In this document: positions 17,567 through 25,940 of the stretch, piece after piece
Layout of the letters: every line of letters starts with the position of its first letter
Numbering within the stretch: position 1 is the first letter of the stretch
Notes under the pieces: model-generated
What the model was told of the DNA's origin: nothing
Databases searched by the model: none
What the model saw: the letters and a program-made list of their open reading frames with translations, nothing else
Translations under genes and position numbers: made by a program
Assembly: GCA_963754135.1 (NCBI GenBank)
Contig: CAVWEY010000003.1
Span: 1,798,001-1,862,000, forward strand
Source of the DNA: JAJFUI01 sp963754135
GTDB lineage: Bacteria; Planctomycetota; Planctomycetia; Pirellulales; Thermoguttaceae
Direction: 5' to 3'
Length of the DNA stretch: 64,000 nt

Positions 17567-19195
17567 TCACGACATTGGTTTTCTGAGACGCAAGAAACGC
17601 GCGGGGAGCCATCGCTCCAGTCCGAACCGCTCGCCGTATTCGACGATGCCGCGGATAACCCGCTCCTTTTCCTCCGGCCGCAGCAGCCGGTTGCCCCAGG
17701 CCAGTTCGGCGGCCACGGCCAGTAGCGCCAGGCCGGCCACCCACGGCCCCAGACAGACGACCATCGGCAGCACCAGGACCAGCCTGGCCCCGTCGTCGAG
17801 GCGGAATCCCAAGCGATGGTTGAAGCGGCAGATCAGCCACAGCGACAGGGCGTTGGCGGCGGCGGTGGCCAGCACCGCGCCTTCCAGCCCCAGCCGCGGC
17901 AACAGCGCCAGGTTCAGGAGCACGTTTACTACCAGCCCGCAAAAAAGCGACACGCTCGACAGCCGGGCCTTCTCGGCGCAGAAGAGGTAGTTCTGCGCGA
18001 TCGTCCACAGGCCGAACCACGTGCAGTACACCAGCGTCCAGGGGAGCACGGCCTGCCCGCCGGGGAACTTCCGCCGCAGCGCCACGTCGAACAGCAGCGG
18101 GGCGGCCACCACCACCGCCACCGCCGTGGCGAACAGCCCCAGCCCGACCAGCTTCAGGAACAGCCTCAGCCGGGCGGCCGCCGCTTCCCGCCGGCCCGAC
18201 TCCCAATCGTGGCTCAGGTGCGGAGTGATCATCGCCGCCAACATGGCGGCCAGCGAAACCAGCAGCATCGGCACCACGCGGGAGGCATGGTAGTTGCCCA
18301 CCACGTCCAAGGCGCTCTGCGGCGTAGCGCCGGAGAAGTGGATGATCATGTAACGGTCGACCACCCCGAACAGGCTCATCAACACGTTGGCCAGCAGCAG
18401 CCACGCCGCAAAGGGCATTACCTTGGGCCAGAGCGCGGCGTGCGGCAGAGGAACGCCGCCGTCGCAATAGCCGGGGGCTAACAGCCCCCGGAGCGAAAAT
18501 GCTCGTTTTGGGCACATTCCGGGGGCTGTTAGCCCTCGGCTGTTTCGGACGCGGAGTACATAGCCGCCGCCTACCGCCGCGGCGATCAGGCACGATCCGC
18601 CGTAGGAGAGCAGCACGCTGCGGGCGCTCTGCTGCCAGCCCAACAGCAATCCCACGCCCAGCACCGCAAACGCGACGCTGTTGGTCAACTGCACCGCGGA
18701 GACCAGCCGGATGTTGCGCATCGCGGTGAACAGTTCGATCAAGAAGTTGTAGGCGATCACCGTAGCCAGGCAGCCCGCCGCCAGCAAGATCAAGTCCGCC
18801 TGGCCGGCCGTGCCGAACAGCAGCGCGGAGACCCAGCGCCGGCCCAGCACGACCGCCAGGCAGGCCGCCGCGGCCAGTCCGCCGCACGCCACGAGGGTCC
18901 GCCGCAGGAACGGGCGGAGTTGGCCCCGCTGGCGGTAGTGTTCCAGGTAGCGGCCGAACGCCCCGGGAATCGCCACCACCGAGAGCGGGGCCGCCACCAG
19001 CAGGAAGCTGAACGTCATGTCCCAAAGCCCCAACTGTTCGGCTGGCAGCCAGCGGCAGAAGAGCACGGCCCGGCCGAATCCCACCAGCCGCTGCACCACC
19101 GTCAGCCCCAACAGCATCAGCACGCTGTCGGCCAGGGTGTCGGTCCCCGGCGGCGGCGCGGAAGGATACTCGGGGTTGTCGAAGGGGAGTGACAT
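17567..19195 (-). CDS. Polysaccharide flippase (Wzx/MATE-like) with an internal repeat
   Basis: The 542-residue membrane protein has about 12-14 hydrophobic segments and the pattern of lipopolysaccharide flippases (LTVVQRLVGFGRAVLFCRWL at the start). It would move lipid-linked oligosaccharides across the inner membrane. Residues about 218-243 are encoded by a 78-bp palindromic element (18467-18544), exactly 26 codons, placed between two membrane segments and read in frame. The gene is 4 bp upstream of the glycosyltransferase, so the two are co-transcribed. Confidence 0.88.
   Translation of the reverse strand: MSLPFDNPEYPSAPPPGTDTLADSVLMLLGLTVVQRLVGFGRAVLFCRWLPAEQLGLWDMTFSFLLVAAPLSVVAIPGAFGRYLEHYRQRGQLRPFLRRTLVACGGLAAAACLAVVLGRRWVSALLFGTAGQADLILLAAGCLATVIAYNFLIELFTAMRNIRLVSAVQLTNSVAFAVLGVGLLLGWQQSARSVLLSYGGSCLIAAAVGGGYVLRVRNSRGLTAPGMCPKRAFSLRGLLAPGYCDGGVPLPHAALWPKVMPFAAWLLLANVLMSLFGVVDRYMIIHFSGATPQSALDVVGNYHASRVVPMLLVSLAAMLAAMITPHLSHDWESGRREAAAARLRLFLKLVGLGLFATAVAVVVAAPLLFDVALRRKFPGGQAVLPWTLVYCTWFGLWTIAQNYLFCAEKARLSSVSLFCGLVVNVLLNLALLPRLGLEGAVLATAAANALSLWLICRFNHRLGFRLDDGARLVLVLPMVVCLGPWVAGLALLAVAAELAWGNRLLRPEEKERVIRGIVEYGERFGLERWLPARFLRLRKPMS
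18467..18544. repeat. Palindromic element in the flippase gene
   Basis: Left AATAGCCGGGGGCTAACAGC(CCCCGG) and right CCGGGGGCTGTTAGCCCTCG(GCTGTT) are imperfect inverted copies, each also carrying an inner hairpin. The 78-bp length keeps the reading frame. Confidence 0.88.
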
Positions 19196-19201
19196 GGATT
19201 G

Positions 19202-19345
19202 AGGGTTCAGGGTTCAGGGTTTAGGGGTTGGGGGTCTGCGCCGAATGATCCGTGACAACTGAGGATGCGGGATATAGGGTGTTCGTCCGGGTCCGACGCC
19301 TGAATCTCGGCCTCTGAACCCTGAACCCTGAACCCTGAACCCTGA
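19202..19345. repeat. GGGTTCAGG repeat pair
   Basis: Tandem GGGTTCA units at 19203-19225 and tandem GAACCCT units at 19315-19345 form a long inverted repeat. The left half encodes the stop and C-terminal tail of the polysaccharide deacetylase. Confidence 0.85.
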
Positions 19346-20166
19346 TATTCAAACCGCGGCGCGCGGAGTTTCCGCGGGTCGATCGTGACCCAATTCTTCA
19401 AGCGGATCATGGCGTCGTCTACGGCGATGCGTTGCAGATGGAAAGGGTCGTCGCCGGGGAAATTGTACCCGCCGCAAGCCGAGCACACGCCCGCGTAGCC
19501 GGCCCGCCCGGCCAACTCGAACGCCGCCGGGGCAAGGTTGGCGGGCTGCCCGTAGGGAAAGGCGAAATAGCGGACCGGCCGGCCCAGCAGTCTCTCCAAC
19601 TCCTCCTTGGCGGCGACCACTTCGTAGCGCAGCGCGCCGGCATCGCCGATCGCCGCAAGGTCCGGATGGGTGTAGGTGTGGGCGCCGATCTCGACGCCCG
19701 CGGCGGCCATCGCCCGAAGCTGCTCCACACTGTTGGGAGCGAAGCGATGGCCGGCGGCCAGGTCGTGCAGGAACGGCCGCCCCTCCAGCACGTTCTGCAA
19801 CGTGACGAAGTAAGTGCACGGGATCCGCTCCCGGAGCAGCAGGGGGATGGCTTGCCGGCAGTTGTCGGCGTAGCCGTCGTCGAAAGTGAGGCTGACGCAC
19901 GGCCGGCGGTTGCAGCCCTGGCGGATCCGCCGCTGCGTCTCCGCCAACGAGATGAATTGAAACCGCCCGGCCAGCCAGCCGATCTGCCGGGCGAACGTCG
20001 CGTTCGAGACGGTCCACGGGGTCGCCCGGTCGTCGGCGATCCGATGCCAGAAGAGCACGATCGCCGGCAAGCGGTCGCGGGCGATCATCCGCCGGCAGTT
20101 CCGCCATCGCACCGGCCGTGTGGCGTGATAGTACAGGCTCAGCAGCAGTTGTTTCCAGAGCGGCAT
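19207..20166 (-). CDS. Polysaccharide deacetylase (NodB-like)
   Basis: This carbohydrate esterase family 4 enzyme deacetylates polysaccharides, fitting the exopolysaccharide locus. The metal-binding TFDDGYADN (around residue 95) and HTYTHPDL motifs, and the YFAFPYGQ motif, are intact. The last 45 residues (from about 274: YQGSGFRVQGSEAEIQ) are translated from the GGGTTCAGG repeat pair and have no place in the family; the original stop was probably lost when the repeat inserted. No signal peptide is visible, so it may act in the cytoplasm or be exported in another way. Confidence 0.87.
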   Translation of the reverse strand: MPLWKQLLLSLYYHATRPVRWRNCRRMIARDRLPAIVLFWHRIADDRATPWTVSNATFARQIGWLAGRFQFISLAETQRRIRQGCNRRPCVSLTFDDGYADNCRQAIPLLLRERIPCTYFVTLQNVLEGRPFLHDLAAGHRFAPNSVEQLRAMAAAGVEIGAHTYTHPDLAAIGDAGALRYEVVAAKEELERLLGRPVRYFAFPYGQPANLAPAAFELAGRAGYAGVCSACGGYNFPGDDPFHLQRIAVDDAMIRLKNWVTIDPRKLRAPRFEYQGSGFRVQGSEAEIQASDPDEHPISRILSCHGSFGADPQPLNPEP

Positions 20167-20167
20167 G

Positions 20168-20300
20168 AATCACCGGAGAATGACGAAATCCGAATGACGA
20201 ATGACGAAGGAAGTTCGAAATCCGAAGTCCAAAATCCGAATTCGAGCTTCGGATTTCGAGCTTCGAGCCTCCTTTTGTCATTCGAGCTTCGTCATTTCCC
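20168..20300. repeat. AATCCGAA/TTCGAGCTT repeat region, second
   Basis: AATGACGAAATCCGAATGAC-like units on the left are inverted by TTCGGATTTCGAGCTTCGAG and TTTGTCATTC on the right. It separates the deacetylase from the acyltransferase gene and encodes the last residues of the latter (REMTKLE). Confidence 0.85.
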
Positions 20301-21446
20301 TCGTCCCGCGTCCCTCACCCCTCACTCCTCTCTTCATCCACTGCTTGACGTTGTTGCCCGCCAACCAGAGGTTGTAACGGAGCCGTGCGGCGGCGCGCGG
20401 GGCGGCGACGCGGAACGCCACGCACGGCCGGGCCTTGGCGCCGAAGCGGACCTTGTACGTCTCCTCGCCGCGGAGGAAGTCGTACGCCCGGTAGCCACGC
20501 TCGATTGCCCGCCGCAGGATCATCAGGTTGATCAGATTGCCCGGCTGCTCAACCAGCAAGTCCGGGTCCACGCCGGCCTGATAGACGTAGAGCACGCCGC
20601 CGCCGGCCAGGTGGTATTCGGCGGCCGCCGGTTTCCCGTCGAGTTCGAGCCAGTAGAGTTGCACCAGGCCGCGGCGGAGCAGTTCGGGCACGACGTCGCG
20701 GAAGAAGCCCAGGAAGCGGTTCGAGGCGAAACACCCCGGCTCGCCCAGCGCCCGACGCCGCCGCTGGTGCAGATCGATGAGAATATCCATCGCCCGCGGC
20801 AGCTCGTCGAGCCGCGTCACCACGTGCAGTTTCACGCGGTCCGTCCTCAGCGCTTCCCGCTCCAGCCGCCGCACGGTCCGCCGTTGGTGCTTGCCCAGCG
20901 AGGCAACGTAGCTCTCCCAATTGGCGGGCAGTTCCAGCCGCCAGCAACTGGCGCCCGCCCGGCGATGCACCGCGCAGGCCGAGCCGCCGAGACATCGGAC
21001 CAACTCGGCCACGCCGCGGTCCTCCGCGTCGACGTCGTCCAACTCCAGCAGGTCCCAGTGCAAGGCGTCGGGGGCGTCGTCCAAGGCGTTCTGGACGAGG
21101 AAATCGGCCAGCGCCTCCATCACCGCCCCCTCCCGCCCCGGCTGGCAGAGCACGCTCAGGTAGTCGGAGCAGACCTCGCCCGACCCCAACGGGCGGAGCA
21201 CCCGGCCACGCATCGCCGAACAGTCGAGATACCACGGAGCAACGCCGACCAGCATGTCGGTATCGTCGAAGACGCACAGCGCCGCCAGCCGGGTCCGCGC
21301 CCTCCGGCATCGTGCGGCGGACCATAGTGCCGCCACCAGTTCGAGAGCCAGGTCCAACTCCGGAACGGCACGCCGTGGGCCAGCCGCTCCCAATCATCAG
21401 CGTACGGCGCCAGTTCGTCCAACGTGTTCAGCCAGAATACGCGCAT
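20278..21446 (-). pseudogene. CelD/BcsL-FemAB-like acyltransferase (GNAT fold), one frameshift
   Basis: The protein belongs to the GNAT/FemAB-like group often found in exopolysaccharide clusters, where it may acylate the sugar polymer. The start (MRVFWLNTLDELAPYADDWE) and SRSWTWLSNWW-like segment are in one frame; from near 21305 homology continues in another (RLAALCVFDDTDMLVGVAP). Later blocks are SLGKHQRRTVRRLERE, YWLELDGKPAAAEYHL and YDFLRGEETYKVRFGAK, which are typical. A single-base change in a GC-rich run explains the break. The C-terminal tail comes from the neighbouring repeat. Confidence 0.82.
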
Positions 21447-21467
21447 GGCATCGACAACTCCTTCGTG

Positions 21468-21525
21468 GTAGGACGAGTTTTCCAACTCGTCCCAGGAAAT
21501 GGACGAGTTGGAAAACTCGTCCTAC
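21468..21525. repeat. GTAGGACG-type palindromic element, intergenic copy 3
   Basis: The arms start GTAGGACGAGTTTTCCAACT and end with the exact inverse at CCTAC. The inner arm sequence differs from the other copies (GAGTTTTCCAACTC in place of GATTTCCTAATC) but the base-pairing is kept, which points to selection for the hairpin or to gene conversion of both arms. Confidence 0.9.
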
Positions 21526-21539
21526 GACAACTCTCTGTC

Positions 21540-21797
21540 ACGCCCCAGGATAAGCAAGTCGCTTTTGCCCGCGGCCCGGCGACGCGCGGGCGGTATGGCC
21601 GGCGGGGCGTTGCCGAACGTCAACGGGGCGTTGCCTTGGGGCAACACGCCGGGTGGCCGGATGGTTGCGAGCACCGCCGGCCCGGCGGCGCAACCGGTTG
21701 CCGCCACACCGGTTGCGCGGCTGGCGGCGCCCGCCCCGACGGCGCCGGCACCCGCTTTGCAACCCAAACTGGGCGTCCTAATGTTCCTTGACATCCC
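21540..21797. other. Gene-less stretch with low-complexity DNA
   Basis: An open frame here would be alanine/proline-rich with no recognisable motif, and begins inside the palindromic element. I see no convincing gene; it may be a remnant. Confidence 0.4.
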
Positions 21798-21926
21798 GTA
21801 GGGGGCGGCTCCAGTCGCCGTCCAGCGTTTGTGGTCGCCGGGACTTCGCCGCTTTCGCGTTGGGGTGGCAGTTGAACTGCCACCCCAGCAATCGTGGGAG
21901 TCTCGGCGACTGGAATCGCCCCCTAC
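21798..21926. repeat. Nested palindromic element
   Basis: Outer arms GTAGGGGGCGGCTCCAGTCG and its inverse ending CGCCCCCTAC enclose a second hairpin (GGGGTGGCAGTT/AACTGCCACCCC). The GTAGG/CCTAC ends resemble the other elements. Confidence 0.88.
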
Positions 21927-21933
21927 GGACCAT

Positions 21934-22023
21934 GGGGTCAGACCGTGATTAGTGATTAGCGAGCGAGATCGAATGAGCGCACGCAGACAAAGCTCCGCTA
22001 ATCACTAATCACGGTCTGACCCC
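21934..22023. repeat. GGGGTCAGACC palindromic element
   Basis: The 27-base arm starting GGGGTCAGACCGTGATTAG is perfectly inverted at 21997-22023, ending 15 bp before the chain-length gene. It may shape the 5' leader of that mRNA. Confidence 0.92.
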
Positions 22024-22037
22024 ACGCCACCACGCCA

Positions 22038-23660
22038 ATGGACCCGACCACAATGCACCTCGCACCGTCCAACACGTTTACTCCCGGCCAACTCCTCCAC
22101 GTGCTCCGCAGGCACGTCCTGCTGTGGCTCCTGCCCGCCGTGGCCATCGCCGCGGCCGTCGGGGCCTACGCCGCGGTCCATCAGGCCACCTGGGAAGCCT
22201 CTCAGGCCCTGATCGTCCGCAACGAGGCCTCCGGCGCCGAGAAGGGGCCGGGCAAGTTCAGCCAGCCCGAAGAAATGAAGACCGTCCAGGAGACCATCCT
22301 GGAAGTGGTCCGCAGCCGCGGCGTGTTGGAGGCGGCCCTGAAGGAAGTCGGCCCGCCCGCCGATTACGACGTGACCTCCCGTAGGACGGGCTTCCTAGCC
22401 CGTCTCGAAGAAGCGGACGGATTGGGAAATCCGTCCTACGCCGGCCACCCCGCCGTCTGGCCCACCGACCGCGACATCGATGAAGCCCGCAAGAACGTCA
22501 AGCTCGCTCCGCCCAAGGGGGCCGAGTTCGGCAAAACCGAGGTCTTCTATCTGGACGTGCGGGCGGAAGACCGCGCCCGCTCCGTTGCCCTCAACGAGGC
22601 GATCTTCAAGCAACTCCGCGTCCAATTCCAAAAGCTCCGCGACGCCAAGGCCCAGAGCATGATCGATGAGTTGACCAAGACGGTCCACCTGGCCAAAGCC
22701 GACCTGGACGGGGCCACCGCCGCCTTGGCGGCCACCGAGCATCGCCTGGGCAGCGACTTGGCCGAACTCCGCTCGATGCAGGACATGGCCTCCAGCGACA
22801 GCGCCCTGCGGCGCAGCGGTGAAGACATCCGCGCACAGCTCCGCGAGAACGCCGCGGCCGAGAAGGTCAACCGGGAACTGCTCGCGGTGGTGACCGAGGC
22901 CCAGAGCGACCCCGGCCGGCTGGCCGCCACGCCCAACCGGCTGTTGGAATCGCACCCCGCGATGAAGCGGCTGAAGGACGGGCTGATTGACTCCCAATTG
23001 CACACTTCCGCGCTCTTGGGAATGATGTCGGCGGACCATCCGAAAGTCCGGGCGGCGCGCGAGGCCGAGGCGGAGATCGGCCGGAACCTACACGATGAGC
23101 TGGCGTCGGCCCGCCGTGGCATCGAGATCGAGCTGCGGCTGGTGGCCGACCGCCACACGCTGTTGGAAGACCAACTGGCGAAGACCAACGGGCGGCTGGG
23201 CGGCCTGGCCGAAGTGCGGGCGGAGTATGCCAACCAGGTGACCGAGGCCCGCAACCGCGGCGTGCTGCTGGAGCGTGCCGAGCAGAACCTAGCCGAGGCC
23301 CGCGCCGCCCGCGCCAGCGCCACGGTCGCCAGCCTGATCAGCCGGATCGACGCCCCCGACGCCGGCATCCGGCCCGTCGGTCCCGGCCGGATCACGATCG
23401 CCCTGGGCGGCGTGCTGGGCGGACTCCTGACCGGCTTCGGACTGGTCTTTCTGGCCGTGCCGGTCAACACAACAATCGCCGCGCCGGCCGCCCCTGCTAT
23501 TGGGGACGGCACACGGCGTGTGCCTGCTACATTGTCGAACGGCCGCGCCGTCCGGCCGCTCATCAGTTGGAACGGCTCATTGAGGCTCCCCGCCAACTCA
23601 AACGGCCACCTCTCGGTCAAGGGCGCCTTGCAGCGGCTCGCCAACGCCCGCCACGGGTAG
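22038..23660 (+). CDS. Chain-length determinant (Wzz/GumC-like) protein
   Basis: The 540-residue protein has an N-terminal membrane segment (around residues 29-50, LWLLPAVAIAAAVGAYAAV), a long helical periplasmic region (residues 180-400, rich in A/E/K/R/L, coiled-coil-like) and a C-terminal membrane segment (around 450-475, GRITIALGGVLGGLLTGFGL). This is the plan of polysaccharide co-polymerases that set chain length; no fused BY-kinase is present. Residues about 115-134 (RRTGFLARLEEADGLGNPSY) come from a GTAGGACG element in frame, and GTRRVPATL (around 495) from a partial AATGTAG element. It runs opposite to the rest of the exopolysaccharide genes. Confidence 0.85.
   Translation: MDPTTMHLAPSNTFTPGQLLHVLRRHVLLWLLPAVAIAAAVGAYAAVHQATWEASQALIVRNEASGAEKGPGKFSQPEEMKTVQETILEVVRSRGVLEAALKEVGPPADYDVTSRRTGFLARLEEADGLGNPSYAGHPAVWPTDRDIDEARKNVKLAPPKGAEFGKTEVFYLDVRAEDRARSVALNEAIFKQLRVQFQKLRDAKAQSMIDELTKTVHLAKADLDGATAALAATEHRLGSDLAELRSMQDMASSDSALRRSGEDIRAQLRENAAAEKVNRELLAVVTEAQSDPGRLAATPNRLLESHPAMKRLKDGLIDSQLHTSALLGMMSADHPKVRAAREAEAEIGRNLHDELASARRGIEIELRLVADRHTLLEDQLAKTNGRLGGLAEVRAEYANQVTEARNRGVLLERAEQNLAEARAARASATVASLISRIDAPDAGIRPVGPGRITIALGGVLGGLLTGFGLVFLAVPVNTTIAAPAAPAIGDGTRRVPATLSNGRAVRPLISWNGSLRLPANSNGHLSVKGALQRLANARHG
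22381..22439. repeat. GTAGGACG-type palindromic element inside the chain-length gene
   Basis: GTAGGACGGGCTTCCTAGCC and the inverse ending CCGTCCTAC are read as RRTGFLAR...DGLGNPSY. The same orientation and frame are used by the copy at 61766. Confidence 0.92.
23500..23534. repeat. Partial AATGTAG-type element in the chain-length gene
   Basis: GGCACACGGCGTGTGCC followed by TGCTACATTG corresponds to the right half of the AATGTAG palindrome at 4794; the outer left arm is not preserved. It is read in frame. Confidence 0.6.
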
Positions 23661-23715
23661 GCGATCGCAGAGAGGCGGCCTTTTCTAGGGTCACTTTCGA
23701 CCGTGCGTTCCCTGA

Positions 23716-23971
23716 GGGCCGTTCACGGCCCTGTCCGCGGAGCGGTATTCGGCCCGGCGTTTACGCCGGGTTGGCGTGCCGGACAATTGCTGCCCATTCT
23801 TCGACCGCGAACCATGTCATCCCCGTTCACGGGGATCCTGCCGCCCATGCGGCCAGAGGCAGGAGCCGCGTGAACGCGGCTGACAGAAAGCACGCGATCT
23901 CAGCGGCATCGCAACCCGGCGTGAACGCCGGGCCGACTACCGGCTGCGCCGGGAAGGGGCCTAAACGCCCC
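23716..23971. repeat. Array of six short hairpins in a 3+3 inverted arrangement
   Basis: Perfect short palindromic stems occur at 23716, 23753 and 23821 with centres GTTCAC, GTTTAC and GTTCAC, then at 23865, 23915 and 23956 with centres GTGAAC, GTGAAC and CTAAAC. The last three are the reverse complement of the first type. Stems are 4-7 bp of G and C and differ from each other. No gene is present in 23661-24006. Confidence 0.75.
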
Positions 23972-24006
23972 TGATGGCCCACCACTCGGTCCCACGGGCA
24001 GGTCGC

Positions 24007-25329
24007 CCCTGGAGTTCACCCACTTTGATCTTGACTCGTCGCGCAAAATAAAGCCTCCTTCCGCTTGGAGTTAGGGAAAACCAAGGCGAAAGGAGGCCAA
24101 AGATGGCTGGCAATGGAATGCGCAAGGAGGTACATCGAAGGTTGTACGATTTTGCGGGGCGTGTGGCAAGAGGTGTATCCGACAGTCGCCGCCAGCGATT
24201 CATCTGGCAAATGATCGTGGGGCTGGTGATTGGCGGTCATGTGCATCTTACCAAGATTGCGCGGGCTATCGGATCGGGTGTGAACAGCGTCCATGCCGAT
24301 GAGAAACGGTTGAGCCGTCATCTGGATAGCCAACATTGGTCCATGCAGCCGGTAATGGACGGGTTGCTGGACGATTCGGCCGCGATGGTCGGCGAAGAAT
24401 CGTTGATCGTGGCCGACCTGACCGACATCGCCAAGTATTACGCCCGACATCTGGAAGGTTTGGGACGGGTGCGCGACGCGAGCGATCCCGAGAAACGAAC
24501 CGCTCCCGGCTACGTGCTTTTCGAGGCTTACGTGCGCGTTCGGCGTTGGCAATTGTTCCCACTCTTGATTGAACCGCTGCGGACGTACAGCGGGGCTCCA
24601 ACCAGCGAAAATGCCGAGATTTTGGCCCATTTTGGACGAATTCACGAAGCAACCGGCCACCGAGGAACTTGGGTCTTGGATCGTGGTTTCGACCGTCGAG
24701 AGTTGATGGTTCCGATGCTGCGGATGGAGATGGCCTGGATCGTGCGACAACGCGGCGACCGGTACATCGTGACGCCGGGAGGCCGTCGGCTCTTGGTAGA
24801 CGATCGTGCGGCGGAAATTTTTCAGCAGAAGCGTCCTGCCCACTGGCCCGCCGGCGATTGGACCTATGTGGAGCCCGTCCGACTGCCGGAAGCACCGGAT
24901 CAGGAATTGTTGTTGGTTCTTTCCTGGCGCAACGCCGAAGCCGCGCCTTTGATGTTGTTGGTCAGTCCCAAGGCTCGAAAGGCAGGGCGAAACGGAACCT
25001 GGTTCGTCAGGGCATTTCGTCGCCGCTGGGGCGTGGAAGATGCCACCTGGGGCATCAAGCAGCGATTTCACTTGGAAGAATTCCTGGTTCAGAGTTGGCG
25101 CAGCATCCGGCGGCTGATTTACCTGGTGGCGATTGCCTTCTATTGGCTGAACCTTTGGGGCCAGGACCGGTTTGCGTCCCTCCGCAACGCCTTCATCAAC
25201 CATCCGTGGCGATTGCCCAAGAAGGTAACCTACTTGTTCGACTGGCTGGCGACCCAAATCAGCCGTTTTCTGCACCCAAAACCAAAAATTCTACCAACCG
25301 GCTACTTCAACACTGGGTGAACTCCAGGG
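24007..25329 (+). mobile_element. IS4-like insertion sequence with 16-bp perfect terminal inverted repeats
   Basis: CCCTGGAGTTCACCCA at 24007-24022 is the exact inverse of TGGGTGAACTCCAGGG at 25314-25329, and a single transposase gene fills the space between. No direct repeat of the flanking bases is visible (left flank GGCAGGTCG, right flank ACTACGG), so the two sides may not have been joined before insertion. Confidence 0.9.
24103..25320 (+). CDS. IS4-family DDE transposase
   Basis: The 405-residue transposase carries DDE-type acid residues in IVADLTDIAKYYA, WVLDRGFDRRELM and the C-terminal FRRRWGVEDATWGIKQRF, which fits the Y-(2)-R-(3)-E-(6)-K signature of IS4 with F for Y. It is intact and full length, so the element may be active. 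The gene ends inside the right terminal repeat: its last codons and stop are part of the inverted repeat. Confidence 0.92.
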   Translation: MAGNGMRKEVHRRLYDFAGRVARGVSDSRRQRFIWQMIVGLVIGGHVHLTKIARAIGSGVNSVHADEKRLSRHLDSQHWSMQPVMDGLLDDSAAMVGEESLIVADLTDIAKYYARHLEGLGRVRDASDPEKRTAPGYVLFEAYVRVRRWQLFPLLIEPLRTYSGAPTSENAEILAHFGRIHEATGHRGTWVLDRGFDRRELMVPMLRMEMAWIVRQRGDRYIVTPGGRRLLVDDRAAEIFQQKRPAHWPAGDWTYVEPVRLPEAPDQELLLVLSWRNAEAAPLMLLVSPKARKAGRNGTWFVRAFRRRWGVEDATWGIKQRFHLEEFLVQSWRSIRRLIYLVAIAFYWLNLWGQDRFASLRNAFINHPWRLPKKVTYLFDWLATQISRFLHPKPKILPTGYFNTG

Positions 25330-25853
25330 ACTACGGCTATGCCGACGAGGGTGCCCTGACTGAGGAGTTCCTGAAGCTCAAGGCCCGGCTGACCACCACG
25401 GCGGTAGGCCAAGCCCTGGTGGCCGTGCTGGAGAAGATGGACGGCATGACCGGCCTGAAGCCGGGCGTGTACTACATCCCCGAGCACCACCTGACGCGCT
25501 GGAAGGAACTGGCGGAGCGGGTCGAGGGCTGCCAGGAGGGCAACAAGATCACCACGGCGCGGGTGGCAATGGACGAAGGGACCGCCCGGACCATCCGGGA
25601 TACCCTCACCGCCGAGGTCCACGAGAAGGCCGCCAAGCTCTTGGATGACGTGTCCAAGGGGACGCTCAACGACACCCAACTCCAAGTGCGGGCCAAGGAG
25701 GCGCAGGCCCTGGTGGACCGCGTGACCCTCTACAGTTCGATCCTCAACGAGGGGCTGGAGGGGCTGAAGAGCGTGGCGCAACTGGCCAGCGGGGCGGCGG
25801 CGGCAGCGGTCATGCAGGACTTCGCCGCGGCGGGAATCGGCGTCTGTGCGTAG
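25330..25853 (+). pseudogene. 3' fragment of a DUF6744-like gene cut by the IS element
   Basis: The frame is open into the IS, but homologous-looking sequence starts only after it (DYGYADEGALTEEFLKLKAR). About 174 residues remain: GVYYIPEHHLTRWKELAERV, an alpha-helical middle, and an alanine-rich end. The segment resembles proteins encoded next to MoxR-like ATPases and VWA proteins in phages and actinobacteria (DUF6744), as far as I can judge by eye. The 5' part is missing from the window, since the other side of the IS is the hairpin array. Confidence 0.5.
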
Positions 25854-25940
25854 CGGGTAGGGCAAGGCGGTTCGGTACTGCCCCGTCGCAATGTGTGCCG
25901 GGGCAGACCCGAACCTCTTTACCCCACAAGGAGCAGGCCC

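Noticed and set aside
21499..21801. 100-codon plus-strand gene
   Set aside because: It begins inside a palindromic element and encodes alanine/proline-rich text with no motif.
23716..23971. CRISPR array
   Set aside because: The repeated units are short palindromes with different stems and unequal spacing; there is no constant repeat and no cas gene nearby.
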